DNA of 45,299 bases from JACCUZ01 sp038246575 (GTDB lineage Bacteria > Actinomycetota > Actinomycetes > JACCUZ01): positions 1 to 45,299 of the forward strand of contig JBBRVU010000012.1 of assembly GCA_038246575.1 (NCBI GenBank), given 5' to 3'. The notes under the pieces were generated by a model, which did no database searches, was not told the DNA's origin, and worked only from the letters and a program-made list of their open reading frames with translations. This document shows positions 8,288 to 16,748 of the stretch, in pieces. Position numbers and translations under genes: made by a program. How positions within the stretch are numbered: position 1 is the first letter of the stretch; every line of letters starts with the position of its first letter.

Positions 8288-9235
8288 GTGGTGACCACTC
8301 CCGCCGCGAGCTGCGCCCTGGCGGGGCGGCGCACCTGGCGTGCGCCGCAGCCGGTCGACCTGCGCATCGCACTTGGCCCGCTGGGTCGGGGTCCCTACGA
8401 CCCGACGTCACGGTGGGACGGGGCGACCTACTGGCGGGCGACCCGCACCCCGCTTGGCCCGGCTACCGCGCGGCTGTCGGCGTCGTCGCGGCACGGTGAG
8501 GTCACCGCGCTGGCCTGGGGTGAGGGGGCCACCTGGGTGCTCGACACCCTGCCGGACCTGCTCGGCGCCGCTGACGACCCGACCGGGTTCGAGCCGACCC
8601 ATCCGGTGCTGCGCGACACCTGGCGTCGGCACCGCGGCTGGCGGGTGCCGCGGACGCTGCGGGTCCTGGAGGCGTTGGTCCCGGCCGTTCTCGAGCAGAA
8701 GGTCACCGGCCGCGAGGCCTGGCGGGCGTTCGGGGCGCTGGTCAAGAAGTACGGCGAACCCGCGCCCGGTCCGAGCGGCTCGGTGCCGCCCGGCCTGTAC
8801 GTGCCGCCGGACGGCCGGACCTGGGCGCGTATCCCGTCCTGGGAGTGGCACCGGGCCGGCGCGGACCTGAGCCGGTCCCGGGCCGTGGTCACGGCCGCCG
8901 GCTCGGCCGGCCGTCTGGAGCAGCTGGCTGACGCGACGCTCACCGAGGCGTCGCGCCGGCTGCGCACGCTGCCGGGCATCGGGGTGTGGACCGCCGCCGA
9001 GGTCGCCCAGCGTGCCTGGGGGGACCCCGACGCGGTCTCCGTCGGCGACTTCCACCTCTCGTCGCTGGTCGGCTTCGCGCTGGTGGGGGAGCGGGTCGAC
9101 GACGATGCCATGCTCGAGCTGCTCGAGCCCTACCGCGGCCACCGCTACCGGGCGGTGCGGATGGTCGAGCTCTCCGGGCTGCGACCGCCGCGGCACGGCC
9201 CGCGCTACGAAGGCCGGGACTACCGCGCGATGTGA
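8288..9235 (+). CDS. AlkA-like DNA-3-methyladenine glycosylase (HhH-GPD)
   Basis: About 315 residues from GTG 8288 (an adjacent GTG at 8291 is equally possible). The open frame runs further upstream but there it is antisense to the DUF3105 gene. The C-terminal half has the helix-hairpin-helix LRTLPGIGVWTAAEVAQRAW followed by VSVGDFHLSSLVGFAL; Asp254 in VGDFHL is the catalytic Asp position of HhH-GPD glycosylases. The N-terminal part resembles the beta domain of AlkA with LRIALGPLGRG. AlkA-type enzymes remove alkylated purines to start base excision repair. No Ada domain is attached, unlike many actinobacterial AdaA-AlkA fusions. It is cytoplasmic and probably monocistronic. Confidence 0.87.
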   Translation: MVTTPAASCALAGRRTWRAPQPVDLRIALGPLGRGPYDPTSRWDGATYWRATRTPLGPATARLSASSRHGEVTALAWGEGATWVLDTLPDLLGAADDPTGFEPTHPVLRDTWRRHRGWRVPRTLRVLEALVPAVLEQKVTGREAWRAFGALVKKYGEPAPGPSGSVPPGLYVPPDGRTWARIPSWEWHRAGADLSRSRAVVTAAGSAGRLEQLADATLTEASRRLRTLPGIGVWTAAEVAQRAWGDPDAVSVGDFHLSSLVGFALVGERVDDDAMLELLEPYRGHRYRAVRMVELSGLRPPRHGPRYEGRDYRAM

Positions 9236-9249
9236 TGCCCGCGGCGCGG

Positions 9250-10566
9250 CTACGGCGCGACGTGACCGCGCCAGAGCACGAAGTCGTCGAGGTCGCGATC
9301 GGGCCGGTCGGGCGGTGCCGTCGCGGGGTACCCCACCGCTACCGCACCCATCGGCTCCCAGTCGGCGGGCAGGTCCAGCACCGTGCGGACGACCTCGCGG
9401 CAGAACATCGTGCTGCTGACCCAGGCCGACCCGAGCCCTTCGACGGCCAGTGCCACCAGCAGGTTCTCGACACCTGCGCCCATCGCGACCAGGAACATCT
9501 CCCGCTCGGAGGTCGCCCGGCGCGCGTCCGGGTAGTCGTGCATGCCGTCCGCCACCAGGCAGGGCACGACGAGCAGCGGTGCCGCCCGCAGGACGTCGCC
9601 GCGCCGGGTCCGGCGCGCGATCTGCTCGTCGGTGAACCCGTCCGCGCGCAGGTCGGCGACCCAGGCCGCGAGCATCGCGTCGAGCAGGTCGCGCTGCTCC
9701 TCGTCGCCGGACACCACGACGAACCGCCAGGGGGTCGTGTGGTGCGGGGCGGGTGCGGTGATCGCTGCGCCCAGGGCCCGTCGGACCGCGGCCGGATCGA
9801 CCGGGGCAGCGGTGAAGGAGCGCACGGTGCGGCGGGCCGGCACGACGTCGCGGGAGCCGAACCGGAACATGTCCTCGGCGGCCGGTCGCACCATGGCCGC
9901 GGCCCCCGGTCCGTCGTCGGCGGTGACCAGCGGGCCGAGGCCGCGGACCACGGCGATCGGTCGCCGAGCGAGCTTGCCCTTGACGAGGTCGGCGGCTGCT
10001 GCCACCTCGTCGGCCGTCGCGACCACTGTCGAGTCCAGCACGTTGCCGTAGCCGTCGTCGCGGCCGCGCAGGTCAGCCAGCGGGTCCAGGCCGGCCAGGC
10101 CGATCGCCTGGTCGGTCAGCCCGGTCCGCCACGGCCGTCCGGCCGTGTCGCTGACCACGACGGCCACGTCCACGCCGAGCGTCTCGCGCAGTCGAGAGCG
10201 CAACCGCCGGGCGGAGGCGTCCGGGTCCAGCGGGAGCAGCGCGACGGCGCCCTGCTCGACCCCGCTGGCGTCCACGCCGGCCGCTGCCAGGACGAGACCA
10301 TGGCGGGTCTCGACGACCCGGGTCGGGCCGCGCCGGGCCACCACCCGCACCGACTCGGCCGTGATCGCCTCCTCGCGGTCCATCCGCACCACCCGGCCCT
10401 CGGCCTTGGACACGACCTTCGAGGTCACCACCAGGATGTCGCCGTCGGCCAGCGGTCTGGCGGTCTCCTGCAGCGCCGCAGCGAGGACGTCGGCCAGGTC
10501 GTCTCCGGCCGCGACCTCGGCGATGCCGTCGGGCGCCCAGACCTGCAGGCCGTCGCGTCCGGTCAC
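9250..10566 (-). CDS. fbiB: Coenzyme F420:L-glutamate ligase / dehydro-F420-0 reductase
   Basis: A 438-residue two-domain protein. The N-terminal domain (about 1-245) is the CofE-type ligase: GDILVVTSKVVSKAEGRVV, then VVVSDTAGRPWRTGLTDQAI and DLRGRDDGYGN, which carry GTP and metal sites. The C-terminal domain (about 250-438) is a nitroreductase fold, RRTVRSFTAAPVDPAAVRRA, that binds FMN. Known actinobacterial FbiB proteins have this fusion: the first half adds gamma-linked glutamates to F420, the second reduces dehydro-F420-0. It starts at GTG 10566, four bases after the fbiA stop, so the two are co-transcribed and probably translationally coupled. Length and domain order match full-length FbiB. 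Confidence 0.95.
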   Translation of the reverse strand: MTGRDGLQVWAPDGIAEVAAGDDLADVLAAALQETARPLADGDILVVTSKVVSKAEGRVVRMDREEAITAESVRVVARRGPTRVVETRHGLVLAAAGVDASGVEQGAVALLPLDPDASARRLRSRLRETLGVDVAVVVSDTAGRPWRTGLTDQAIGLAGLDPLADLRGRDDGYGNVLDSTVVATADEVAAAADLVKGKLARRPIAVVRGLGPLVTADDGPGAAAMVRPAAEDMFRFGSRDVVPARRTVRSFTAAPVDPAAVRRALGAAITAPAPHHTTPWRFVVVSGDEEQRDLLDAMLAAWVADLRADGFTDEQIARRTRRGDVLRAAPLLVVPCLVADGMHDYPDARRATSEREMFLVAMGAGVENLLVALAVEGLGSAWVSSTMFCREVVRTVLDLPADWEPMGAVAVGYPATAPPDRPDRDLDDFVLWRGHVAP

Positions 10567-10570
10567 GGCG

Positions 10571-11575
10571 TCACGACCCGGTGCCGGTCAGAGTCGCGGC
10601 CAGGTCGAGAGCGGCCCGGGCCATCGACGTCGCGCCGGCCTCGTCGGGCATCAGCAGCGGCACGGCTGCGCACGTCATGCCGAGTGCGGTGACAGTCGCC
10701 ACGGCGCCCGCGTCCTCCTCGGCCACCAGCCAGCCGTCGAGCAGACCACCGTCGCGTCGGCTGCCGTAGTGCGTCGCCACCGCGTCGGCCGTGGTCTCGA
10801 CGCCGATGGCGGCCAGCACCTTGTCGGCCATGCCACGCACGGGGGCACCGCCGATGATCGGCGACAGGCCGATGACAGGTGCAGTGGTCGTGGCCAATGC
10901 CTCGCGGATGCCCGGCACGGCGAGGATGGTGCCGATGCTCACGACCGGGTTCGACGGCGGGATCACGACGAGGTCGGCGCCCGCGATCGCGTCCAGCACC
11001 CCGGGCGCCGGGCTGGACTGGTCGGCGCCGACCCCGACGACCTCGAGGGCCGCGGGTTCTGCGTGCAGCCGAACCCAGTACTCCTGGAAGTGCACGGCGC
11101 GCCGCCCTCCCGGGGCCTGCGGGTCGGCGATGACCACGTGCGTCTCCACGCGGTCATCGCTCATCGGGAGCAGCCGCACCCCGCGCGCCGGCAGCCCCCA
11201 GCGGTCGCACAACGCCTCGGTGACCTGGCTGAGCGGATAGCCGGCGTCCAGCATCTGGGTGCGTACGACGTGGGTGGCGATGTCGCGGTCACCGAGCCCG
11301 AACCAGTCGGGCCCCACGCCGTAGGCCGTGAGCTCGGACATCACCGCGAAGGTCTCGTCGGCCCGGCCCCAGCCCTGCTCCTCGTGGATGCCGCCGCCGA
11401 GGGTGTACATCACGGTGTCCAGGTCGGGGCAGATCCGCAGGCCGAACAACGTGATGTCGTCACCGGTGTTGCCGAGCACGGTGATCTCGGAATCGGGTGC
11501 GGCTGCGATGAGCCCGCGCAGGAAACGGGCCCCGCCGATGCCTCCTGCTGGGACAACGATCCGGCGTGGGCTCAC
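10571..11575 (-). CDS. fbiA: 2-phospho-L-lactate transferase (F420 biosynthesis)
   Basis: About 334 residues from GTG 11575; the frame continues to 11641 but the conserved sequence begins SPRRIVVPAGGIGGARFLRG. That loop and GNTGDDITLFGLRICPDLDT are signatures of the CofD/FbiA family. Further on, DLVVIPPSNPVVSIGTILAV and GLSPIIGGAPVRGMADK complete the active site. The enzyme transfers a phosphoenolpyruvyl or phospholactyl group from the guanylylated donor to the deazaflavin Fo, giving (dehydro)F420-0. It is the first gene of the fbiA-fbiB pair and divergent from whiB, with about 180 bases between starts. The organism therefore makes F420; fbiC and fbiD are not in this window. Confidence 0.95.
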   Translation of the reverse strand: MSPRRIVVPAGGIGGARFLRGLIAAAPDSEITVLGNTGDDITLFGLRICPDLDTVMYTLGGGIHEEQGWGRADETFAVMSELTAYGVGPDWFGLGDRDIATHVVRTQMLDAGYPLSQVTEALCDRWGLPARGVRLLPMSDDRVETHVVIADPQAPGGRRAVHFQEYWVRLHAEPAALEVVGVGADQSSPAPGVLDAIAGADLVVIPPSNPVVSIGTILAVPGIREALATTTAPVIGLSPIIGGAPVRGMADKVLAAIGVETTADAVATHYGSRRDGGLLDGWLVAEEDAGAVATVTALGMTCAAVPLLMPDEAGATSMARAALDLAATLTGTGS

Positions 11576-11649
11576 GCCCGGAAGTCTGGCCGATCGGCCC
11601 CGACACGCCGTAGTTGGGTCATCTGTTCGGCCAAATATCACCCAACGGC

Positions 11650-11679
11650 TTGACGAACACGCAACGACGCGCGTGTAAT
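11650..11679 (+). promoter_or_regulatory. Predicted whiB promoter (-35 and -10)
   Basis: TTGACG at 11650-11655 and TGTAAT at 11674-11679 are separated by 18 bases, a good match to the principal vegetative promoter of actinomycetes. It points at the whiB start at 11759 and would give an untranslated leader of about 70 bases. Confidence 0.5.
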
Positions 11680-11680
11680 T

Positions 11681-11728
11681 CCACCAGTGTCATTCGGTGG
11701 ACACCCTGCAGTCGGGCCGCGACTGCAG
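11681..11728 (+). promoter_or_regulatory. Two inverted repeats in the whiB leader
   Basis: CCACC at 11681-11685 pairs with GGTGG at 11696-11700. Then CTGCAGTC at 11706-11713 pairs perfectly with GACTGCAG at 11721-11728 across a seven-base centre. Both lie downstream of the predicted -10 and upstream of the ribosome site (GAGGAGG at about 11746-11752). They may be an operator or an RNA structure; the sequence cannot tell which. Confidence 0.4.
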
Positions 11729-11758
11729 TCTCCACCGCCAGGGTCGAGGAGGCGCACC

Positions 11759-12016
11759 ATGGGCGAGGTCTTCCCGCTCATCGACATGTCCGACGAGGAC
11801 GACGGCTGGCAGGAGCGCGCACTGTGCGCCCAGACGGACCCGGAGGCGTTCTTCCCTGAGAAGGGCGGCTCCACCCGGGAGGCGAAGAAGGTGTGCCTCA
11901 CCTGCGACGTGCGGGGGGAGTGCCTGGACTACGCCCTCGCGCACGACGAGCGGTTCGGGATCTGGGGTGGACTGTCCGAGCGCGAGCGTCGGCGGCTGAA
12001 GAAGAGCGCCGTCTAA
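11759..12016 (+). CDS. whiB: WhiB-family iron-sulfur transcription factor (WhiB/WhmD type)
   Basis: An 85-residue protein with the ATG at 11759 behind a GAGGAGG ribosome site. Four Cys (23, 46, 49 and 55; C-x22-C-x2-C-x5-C) hold the [4Fe-4S] cluster. The turn GIWGGLSERERRRLKK provides the sigma-factor and DNA-binding tail. The segment ALCAQTDPEAFFPEKGGSTR is nearly diagnostic for Streptomyces WhiB and mycobacterial WhiB2/WhmD, which act in septation and sporulation or cell division together with WhiA. Its place beside fbiA matches Rv3260c-Rv3261 of Mycobacterium. Divergent transcription from fbiA and the inverted repeats in the leader suggest regulated expression. Confidence 0.95.
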   Translation: MGEVFPLIDMSDEDDGWQERALCAQTDPEAFFPEKGGSTREAKKVCLTCDVRGECLDYALAHDERFGIWGGLSERERRRLKKSAV

Positions 12017-12084
12017 CGACGCCGCGAACGGGGGCTGTCGGGGCCGGTGGCGGACCCCGGCCGCTCCCGTAGGCTGACCGCCGG

Positions 12085-15000
12085 ATGCCGACCGACCCCC
12101 ACCCCGAGATGGTCACCGCGGTCGTCGTGGCACACGACGGCGCCCGATGGCTGCCCGACCTCCTCGCCGCGGTGGCAGCTCAGACCAGGCCACCCGACAT
12201 CGTGGTCGCGTCCGACACCGGCAGCACCGACAGCTCGCCCGACCTGTTGCGGGGCGCCGTCGACCCCGACCGCATTGCGACCGGCGCACCTGGCACGGGC
12301 TACGGCGACGCCGTCCGCTCCGCCCTCGAGCTGCTTCCCGACGACGGGAGTGAGGCCGGTACCAGCTGGGTCTGGCTGCTCCACGACGACTGCGCTCCCG
12401 CACCGGGGGCCCTCGAGGCGCTGCTGGCGGAGTGTCACCGCGACCCCTCCATCGCGGTTGCCGGCCCGAAGGTGTGCTCCCAGCTCGATCCGCGCCTGCT
12501 GCTGGAGATCGGCGTGACCATCGCCCGCAGCGGCCGGCGCGAGACGTTGCTCGAGCGCCGGGAGTACGACCAGGGCCAGCACGACGGCGTGCACGAGGTC
12601 CTCGCCGTGGGCTCGGCCGGGATGCTCGTCCGGCGCGACGTCTGGGACGCCCTCGGGGGCTTCGACCCGGAACTCCCGCTGCTGCGGGACGACGTCGACC
12701 TCGGGTGGCGGGCCACGCTGGCCGGGCACCGGGTCGTGTGCGTGACCGCGGCTGTCGTCGTCCACGCCGAGGCGATGACCCGGAGCCGCCGCAGCATCGG
12801 GCCGCACCGCTGGCACCGCCTCGACCGGCAGCATGCGGCGTACGTCCTGCTCACCAACCTGCCACTGCTGCTCGTCCCGGTTGCCGCGGTCTCCCTGACG
12901 GCTGGAGCCGTGCTGCGGGCCCTCGGCTACCTGCTCGGGAAGCAGCCGCGCTACGCCGCCGACGAGGTGGCCGCGCTGGCCGCCGTGCTGGGTCGCCCCC
13001 ACCGCCTCGTCGCGGCTCGCGCGACCCGGCGGAGGACGAGGACCGTCCCGTCCCGGCGGGCGTTGCGACTGCTCGCACCGCGCAGCCGCGGGTGGCGCAA
13101 CCTGGTCGAGACGACCTCGGCGATCTTCGGCACGACCGCGTCGCTCGACCTGGCCGGCCGGCACCGGGTGGCCGACCCGCGTGCGACCTCCGCTCCGGCC
13201 ACCGGACCCGTCGGCGACGACGACGAAGAGATGCCCGGCTGGGGCACCGGCCTGGTCCGCCGGCTGGTGCTGCGACCCTCGGTCGGCCTGGCAGTGGGCC
13301 TCGTGCTGCTGGGTCTGCTAGCCACCCGCGGGCTGCTCGGCGACGGTCGGCTGCTCGGTGGTGCCCTGCTGCCCGCGCCCGCGAGCGGTGCCGACCTGTG
13401 GCGCACCTACCTCAGCTCCTGGCACCCGGTAGGTGTCGGAGGGGCGGGCGTCGCACCGCCCTACCTGGCCGTGCTCGCGCTGCTCGGGTCGGTGCTCGGT
13501 GGTGCGGAGCGGGCGGTGACCATGCTGCTGCTCGCGGCCGTTCCGCTCGCCGGGCTCTCCGCCTACGTCGTCGCCCGACGGGTCGTCCCCTCGGTGCCGC
13601 TGGGGATGTGGGCGGCGGTGTCCTACGCCCTGTTGCCACCCGCTCTGGGCGGCGTTGCTGCCGGCCGGCTCGGCACGACGGTCGTGACGATCCTGCTGCC
13701 GCTTGCCGCGCTGGCGGTGACGCGCGCGCTCGGGCTCGCCGGCACTGACCGCCGGGCGGGCAGTGCTCGAGCCACCTGGGCTGCGGTCCTGCTGCTGGCG
13801 GTGATGGCCGCTTTCGTGCCGCTCACGGTGCTGGTCGTCGCGGCCCTGGCCGCGGTGGCCGCTGTCCTGCTGCGGGGGGGCAACCTCGCCCGGCTGGCAA
13901 CGCTGGTGCTGGGGCCCGTCGTGCTGCTGCTGCCGTGGCTGCCCGCCCTGGTGGCCGACCCGGGGCTGCTGCTGCGGGAGAGCGGGCTGCCGGGCCCGGG
14001 GCTGTCCGAGGTCGCGAACCCGCCGTTGGCGCAGCTGTTGCTGCACCCCGGCGGTCCGGGGCTGCCGCCGCTGCTGCTCACCGTCGGGCTGGTGCTGGCG
14101 GCGCTCGCGGCGCTGCTGCGGCCGGATCGACGGCGGCCGGTGCTCCTGGCCTGGGTCCTGGTTCTCGCCGGCCTGCTGGGCGCTGTGATCGTGAGCCGGG
14201 TGCAGGTGACTGCGCCGACGGTGCAGGTCCGGGTGCCGGCCTGGCCCGGCGCGCTGCTCGTGCTGTCCGGGGCGGGGCTGCTGCTGGCCGCCACTGTCGG
14301 CGCCCAAGGGGCCCGGAAGCGGGTGACGGGCAGCAGTTTCGGCTGGCGTCAGCCCGCCGCGGTCGTGGTCACCGCGCTGGCCGTGGTCGGCCCGGTGCTG
14401 ATCGGGGCCTGGTGGGCGGTCAGTGGTGCAGGTGGCCCGCTGGACCGCCGTGACCCCGTGCTGCTGCCGGCGTTCGTCGCCGCCGAGGGTGGCCAGCCGT
14501 CCCGGCCACGAACGCTGGTGCTCCGGGCCCGTCCGGACGGTTCGCTCGGCTATGCGCTGCTGCGTGCCGAGGGTCCGCGCATCGGCGACGCCGAGCTCAG
14601 CCCGGCCGGGGACGGCGGTAGTCGCCTGGGAGCAGTGGTGGCCGACCTGGCCTCCGGACGCGGCGGCGATGCCGCAACCCGCCTGGTGCCCTACGGCGTG
14701 CGGTTCGTGCTGCTGGCGCGCCCGGCCGAGCGCTCGGTGGCCCGCGCGGTCGACGCGGTGCCGGGCGTCGTGCGCCTCGGATCATCCGGCGGGACGGTGC
14801 TGTGGCGGTTGAACTACCCGACGGGACGGCTCCGGGTTCTTCCTCCGGGGGCGCCGGTCAGTGACACCGACGGCTCGCCGCCCTCGGCCGGGGTCCTCCC
14901 CGCCGGCCAGGTCGGCGCGGACGTCCGGGTGGGCCCCGGTCCGGCCCGCCGGCTGCTCGTGCTCGCCGACCCGGTCGATCCCGGCTGGCGGGCCAGCGTC

Positions 15001-15234
15001 GACGGCTCGCGACTGCCTGCGACGACGTACGACGGGTGGGCCCAGGCGTTCACCCTGCCCGCGGCTGGTGGGCGGCTGCGGCTGGAGCACGACGCGGGGG
15101 CGGCGCCGGTGCTGCTGTGGCTGCAGCTGGCTGCCGTGGTCACCGTGATCGTGCTGGCCCTGCCGAAGCTGCGTACCGGGGACCACCCTGACGACAGCGA
15201 CGACCCTGACGACGGCGAGGTGCACTTGTCATGA
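12085..15234 (+). CDS. Large membrane-anchored glycosyltransferase family 2 protein
   Basis: A 1049-residue protein. Residues about 10-250 are a GT2 domain: VTAVVVAHDGARWLPDLLAA, DTGSTDSS as the nucleotide-binding loop, WLLHDDCAPAPGALEAL with the DDx metal site, and GGFDPELPLLRDDVDLGWRA as the acceptor-site ED-like motif. A linker rich in Arg follows, then about a dozen hydrophobic spans (roughly 390-800), and finally an extracellular domain near 830-1000 followed by a last span and an acidic tail. This architecture is found next to whiB in many actinomycetes. The GT2 half probably works on a polyprenyl-linked precursor at the inner face. It overlaps the DUF5719 gene by four bases, which argues for coupled synthesis and joint function. 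Confidence 0.88.
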   Translation: MPTDPHPEMVTAVVVAHDGARWLPDLLAAVAAQTRPPDIVVASDTGSTDSSPDLLRGAVDPDRIATGAPGTGYGDAVRSALELLPDDGSEAGTSWVWLLHDDCAPAPGALEALLAECHRDPSIAVAGPKVCSQLDPRLLLEIGVTIARSGRRETLLERREYDQGQHDGVHEVLAVGSAGMLVRRDVWDALGGFDPELPLLRDDVDLGWRATLAGHRVVCVTAAVVVHAEAMTRSRRSIGPHRWHRLDRQHAAYVLLTNLPLLLVPVAAVSLTAGAVLRALGYLLGKQPRYAADEVAALAAVLGRPHRLVAARATRRRTRTVPSRRALRLLAPRSRGWRNLVETTSAIFGTTASLDLAGRHRVADPRATSAPATGPVGDDDEEMPGWGTGLVRRLVLRPSVGLAVGLVLLGLLATRGLLGDGRLLGGALLPAPASGADLWRTYLSSWHPVGVGGAGVAPPYLAVLALLGSVLGGAERAVTMLLLAAVPLAGLSAYVVARRVVPSVPLGMWAAVSYALLPPALGGVAAGRLGTTVVTILLPLAALAVTRALGLAGTDRRAGSARATWAAVLLLAVMAAFVPLTVLVVAALAAVAAVLLRGGNLARLATLVLGPVVLLLPWLPALVADPGLLLRESGLPGPGLSEVANPPLAQLLLHPGGPGLPPLLLTVGLVLAALAALLRPDRRRPVLLAWVLVLAGLLGAVIVSRVQVTAPTVQVRVPAWPGALLVLSGAGLLLAATVGAQGARKRVTGSSFGWRQPAAVVVTALAVVGPVLIGAWWAVSGAGGPLDRRDPVLLPAFVAAEGGQPSRPRTLVLRARPDGSLGYALLRAEGPRIGDAELSPAGDGGSRLGAVVADLASGRGGDAATRLVPYGVRFVLLARPAERSVARAVDAVPGVVRLGSSGGTVLWRLNYPTGRLRVLPPGAPVSDTDGSPPSAGVLPAGQVGADVRVGPGPARRLLVLADPVDPGWRASVDGSRLPATTYDGWAQAFTLPAAGGRLRLEHDAGAAPVLLWLQLAAVVTVIVLALPKLRTGDHPDDSDDPDDGEVHLS

Positions 15235-16748
15235 CCGGCCGACTGCAGCGGCCGGGTGCCGTGCTGCTCGTGGTTCTCGCCGTGCTGGCCGTCGGGCTCG
15301 GCGCCGCGAGCTATCGCCTGCCGACGACTGCGCCGGTGACGGCGACGGCGGACGAGCCGCGACCCGAGGTGCCGCTGGCGCGCGCAGCCGCCGCGTGCCC
15401 CGCCCCGGTGGCCGGCGTCGACAGCACGACGAGGGTCGCGGTCGGAGCCCCCGGCCCGCAGCCGGGCATCGACGGCGGGCGTCCAGGCCGGTTCACCCTC
15501 GAGACGCTGGACGGCAAGCCGGTGGGGACGTTGCGCGGGGTGGCGCCGGCCGGAGCGGTGGCCGACGCGGCGCAGGGCGAGGATCCGGTCGCTGTGCGAG
15601 CTGTGGGCCGGTCCGCACCTGGGCTGGCTGCGAGCCAGCTCACTCGCAGCACCAACGCGGCGATGCGGGGCCTCGCCGGGGTCACCTGCACTCGGTCGGG
15701 GACCGACGTGTGGTTCGTCGGCAGTGGTTCGATCGTCGGGCAGCGCGGTCGGGTCTACCTGACCAACACCGAGGCCGCTCCCGCCGTCGTCGATGTCACG
15801 CTGTACGGCCCCGAGGGTCAGATCGAGGCTCCGGACGCGCGCGGGGTCACGGTCGCGCCCGGGGGTCAGGAGGTGCGGCTGCTCGACGCCCTCGCCCCGG
15901 GAGTCGAGCGGTTCGCCGTGCACGTGCGTGCGCGGCTGGGCCGGGTGTCGGCCGCCGTGCGCGACCTGCAGGTCGACGGGCTGACCCCGCTCGGCGCGGA
16001 CTGGGTGCCCCCGACAACCGCGCCGGCGCGGCGCATGGTCGTGGCGGGTGTGCCCGGCGGCGCCGGGGAGCGACACCTGCAGATCGTCGCTCCGGGCAGC
16101 TCCGATGCGATCGTGCGCGTCCGCCTGATCAGTGAGTCGGGAGCGTTCGCGCCGTCCGGGCTCGACGTCATCGAGGTGCGGGCCGGAACGGTGAGCGACG
16201 TGGATCTCGCTCCGTTCACCGCGGGCGACCCGGTCAGCGTCGAGCTCGACTCGGACGCACCTATCACCGCTGGTGTGCTGGCGCGGGTCACCGGTGCCGA
16301 CGGAGCGCTCGGTGAGCTGGCGTACGCCGCCGGCGCCGTTGCGCTCACCGCGACCGGCCCCGGTGTCGTGCCGGAGGTGCGAGCGAGCGAGGCGGTCACC
16401 AGCACGCTGCTGTTGACCGCACCGGGCCCCGAGGTCACCGTCATGCTGACACCACTGCCGCCGGCCGCCGGGCCGGGCCGCCGGTTGACGGTCGCCGCCG
16501 GCAGCCAGCTGCCCGTCGACCTGGCCAGCGTCGGGACGGCCGCGACCTTCGCGCTCCTGGTGACGCCGGTCAACGGCTCGGGACCGCTGCTCGCCGTCCG
16601 TCAGGTCGACGAGGTCGAGGCGAGGGGACCGTTCATCACCAGTAGCCCCGTGCTGCCGGGCCGGTACAGCGTCGCCGTCCCGCGGGTGGTTGCTGACCTG
16701 TCGACCGGCCTCCGGCTGGGCACACTGGGCAGCCAGGGAAACGGCTAG
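15231..16748 (+). CDS. DUF5719 family secreted or membrane-anchored protein
   Basis: A 505-residue protein whose ATG at 15231 overlaps the stop of the preceding glycosyltransferase gene. It starts with a basic residue cluster and one hydrophobic segment, AVLLVVLAVLAVGLGAASY, acting as a signal anchor. The rest is rich in Ala, Val, Gly and Thr with beta-strand periodicity, for example VYLTNTEAAPAVVDVTLYGP and later ADWVPPTTAPARRMVVAGVP, as in DUF5719 proteins. No catalytic motif can be seen. Its constant association with the large GT2 protein suggests an extracytoplasmic partner, perhaps a scaffold or substrate-binding subunit; this is inference. It ends in a CTAG tetramer that also holds the stop codon of the convergent gene. 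Confidence 0.75.
   Translation: MTGRLQRPGAVLLVVLAVLAVGLGAASYRLPTTAPVTATADEPRPEVPLARAAAACPAPVAGVDSTTRVAVGAPGPQPGIDGGRPGRFTLETLDGKPVGTLRGVAPAGAVADAAQGEDPVAVRAVGRSAPGLAASQLTRSTNAAMRGLAGVTCTRSGTDVWFVGSGSIVGQRGRVYLTNTEAAPAVVDVTLYGPEGQIEAPDARGVTVAPGGQEVRLLDALAPGVERFAVHVRARLGRVSAAVRDLQVDGLTPLGADWVPPTTAPARRMVVAGVPGGAGERHLQIVAPGSSDAIVRVRLISESGAFAPSGLDVIEVRAGTVSDVDLAPFTAGDPVSVELDSDAPITAGVLARVTGADGALGELAYAAGAVALTATGPGVVPEVRASEAVTSTLLLTAPGPEVTVMLTPLPPAAGPGRRLTVAAGSQLPVDLASVGTAATFALLVTPVNGSGPLLAVRQVDEVEARGPFITSSPVLPGRYSVAVPRVVADLSTGLRLGTLGSQGNG

Noticed and set aside
8986..10692. A 568-codon plus-strand open frame over the F420 gene
   Set aside because: It is antisense to fbiB, rich in Arg and His as expected for a high-GC shadow, and shows no domain.
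10145..11653. A 502-codon plus-strand open frame over fbiA and fbiB
   Set aside because: Composition and lack of motifs show it to be an antisense shadow of the two F420 genes.
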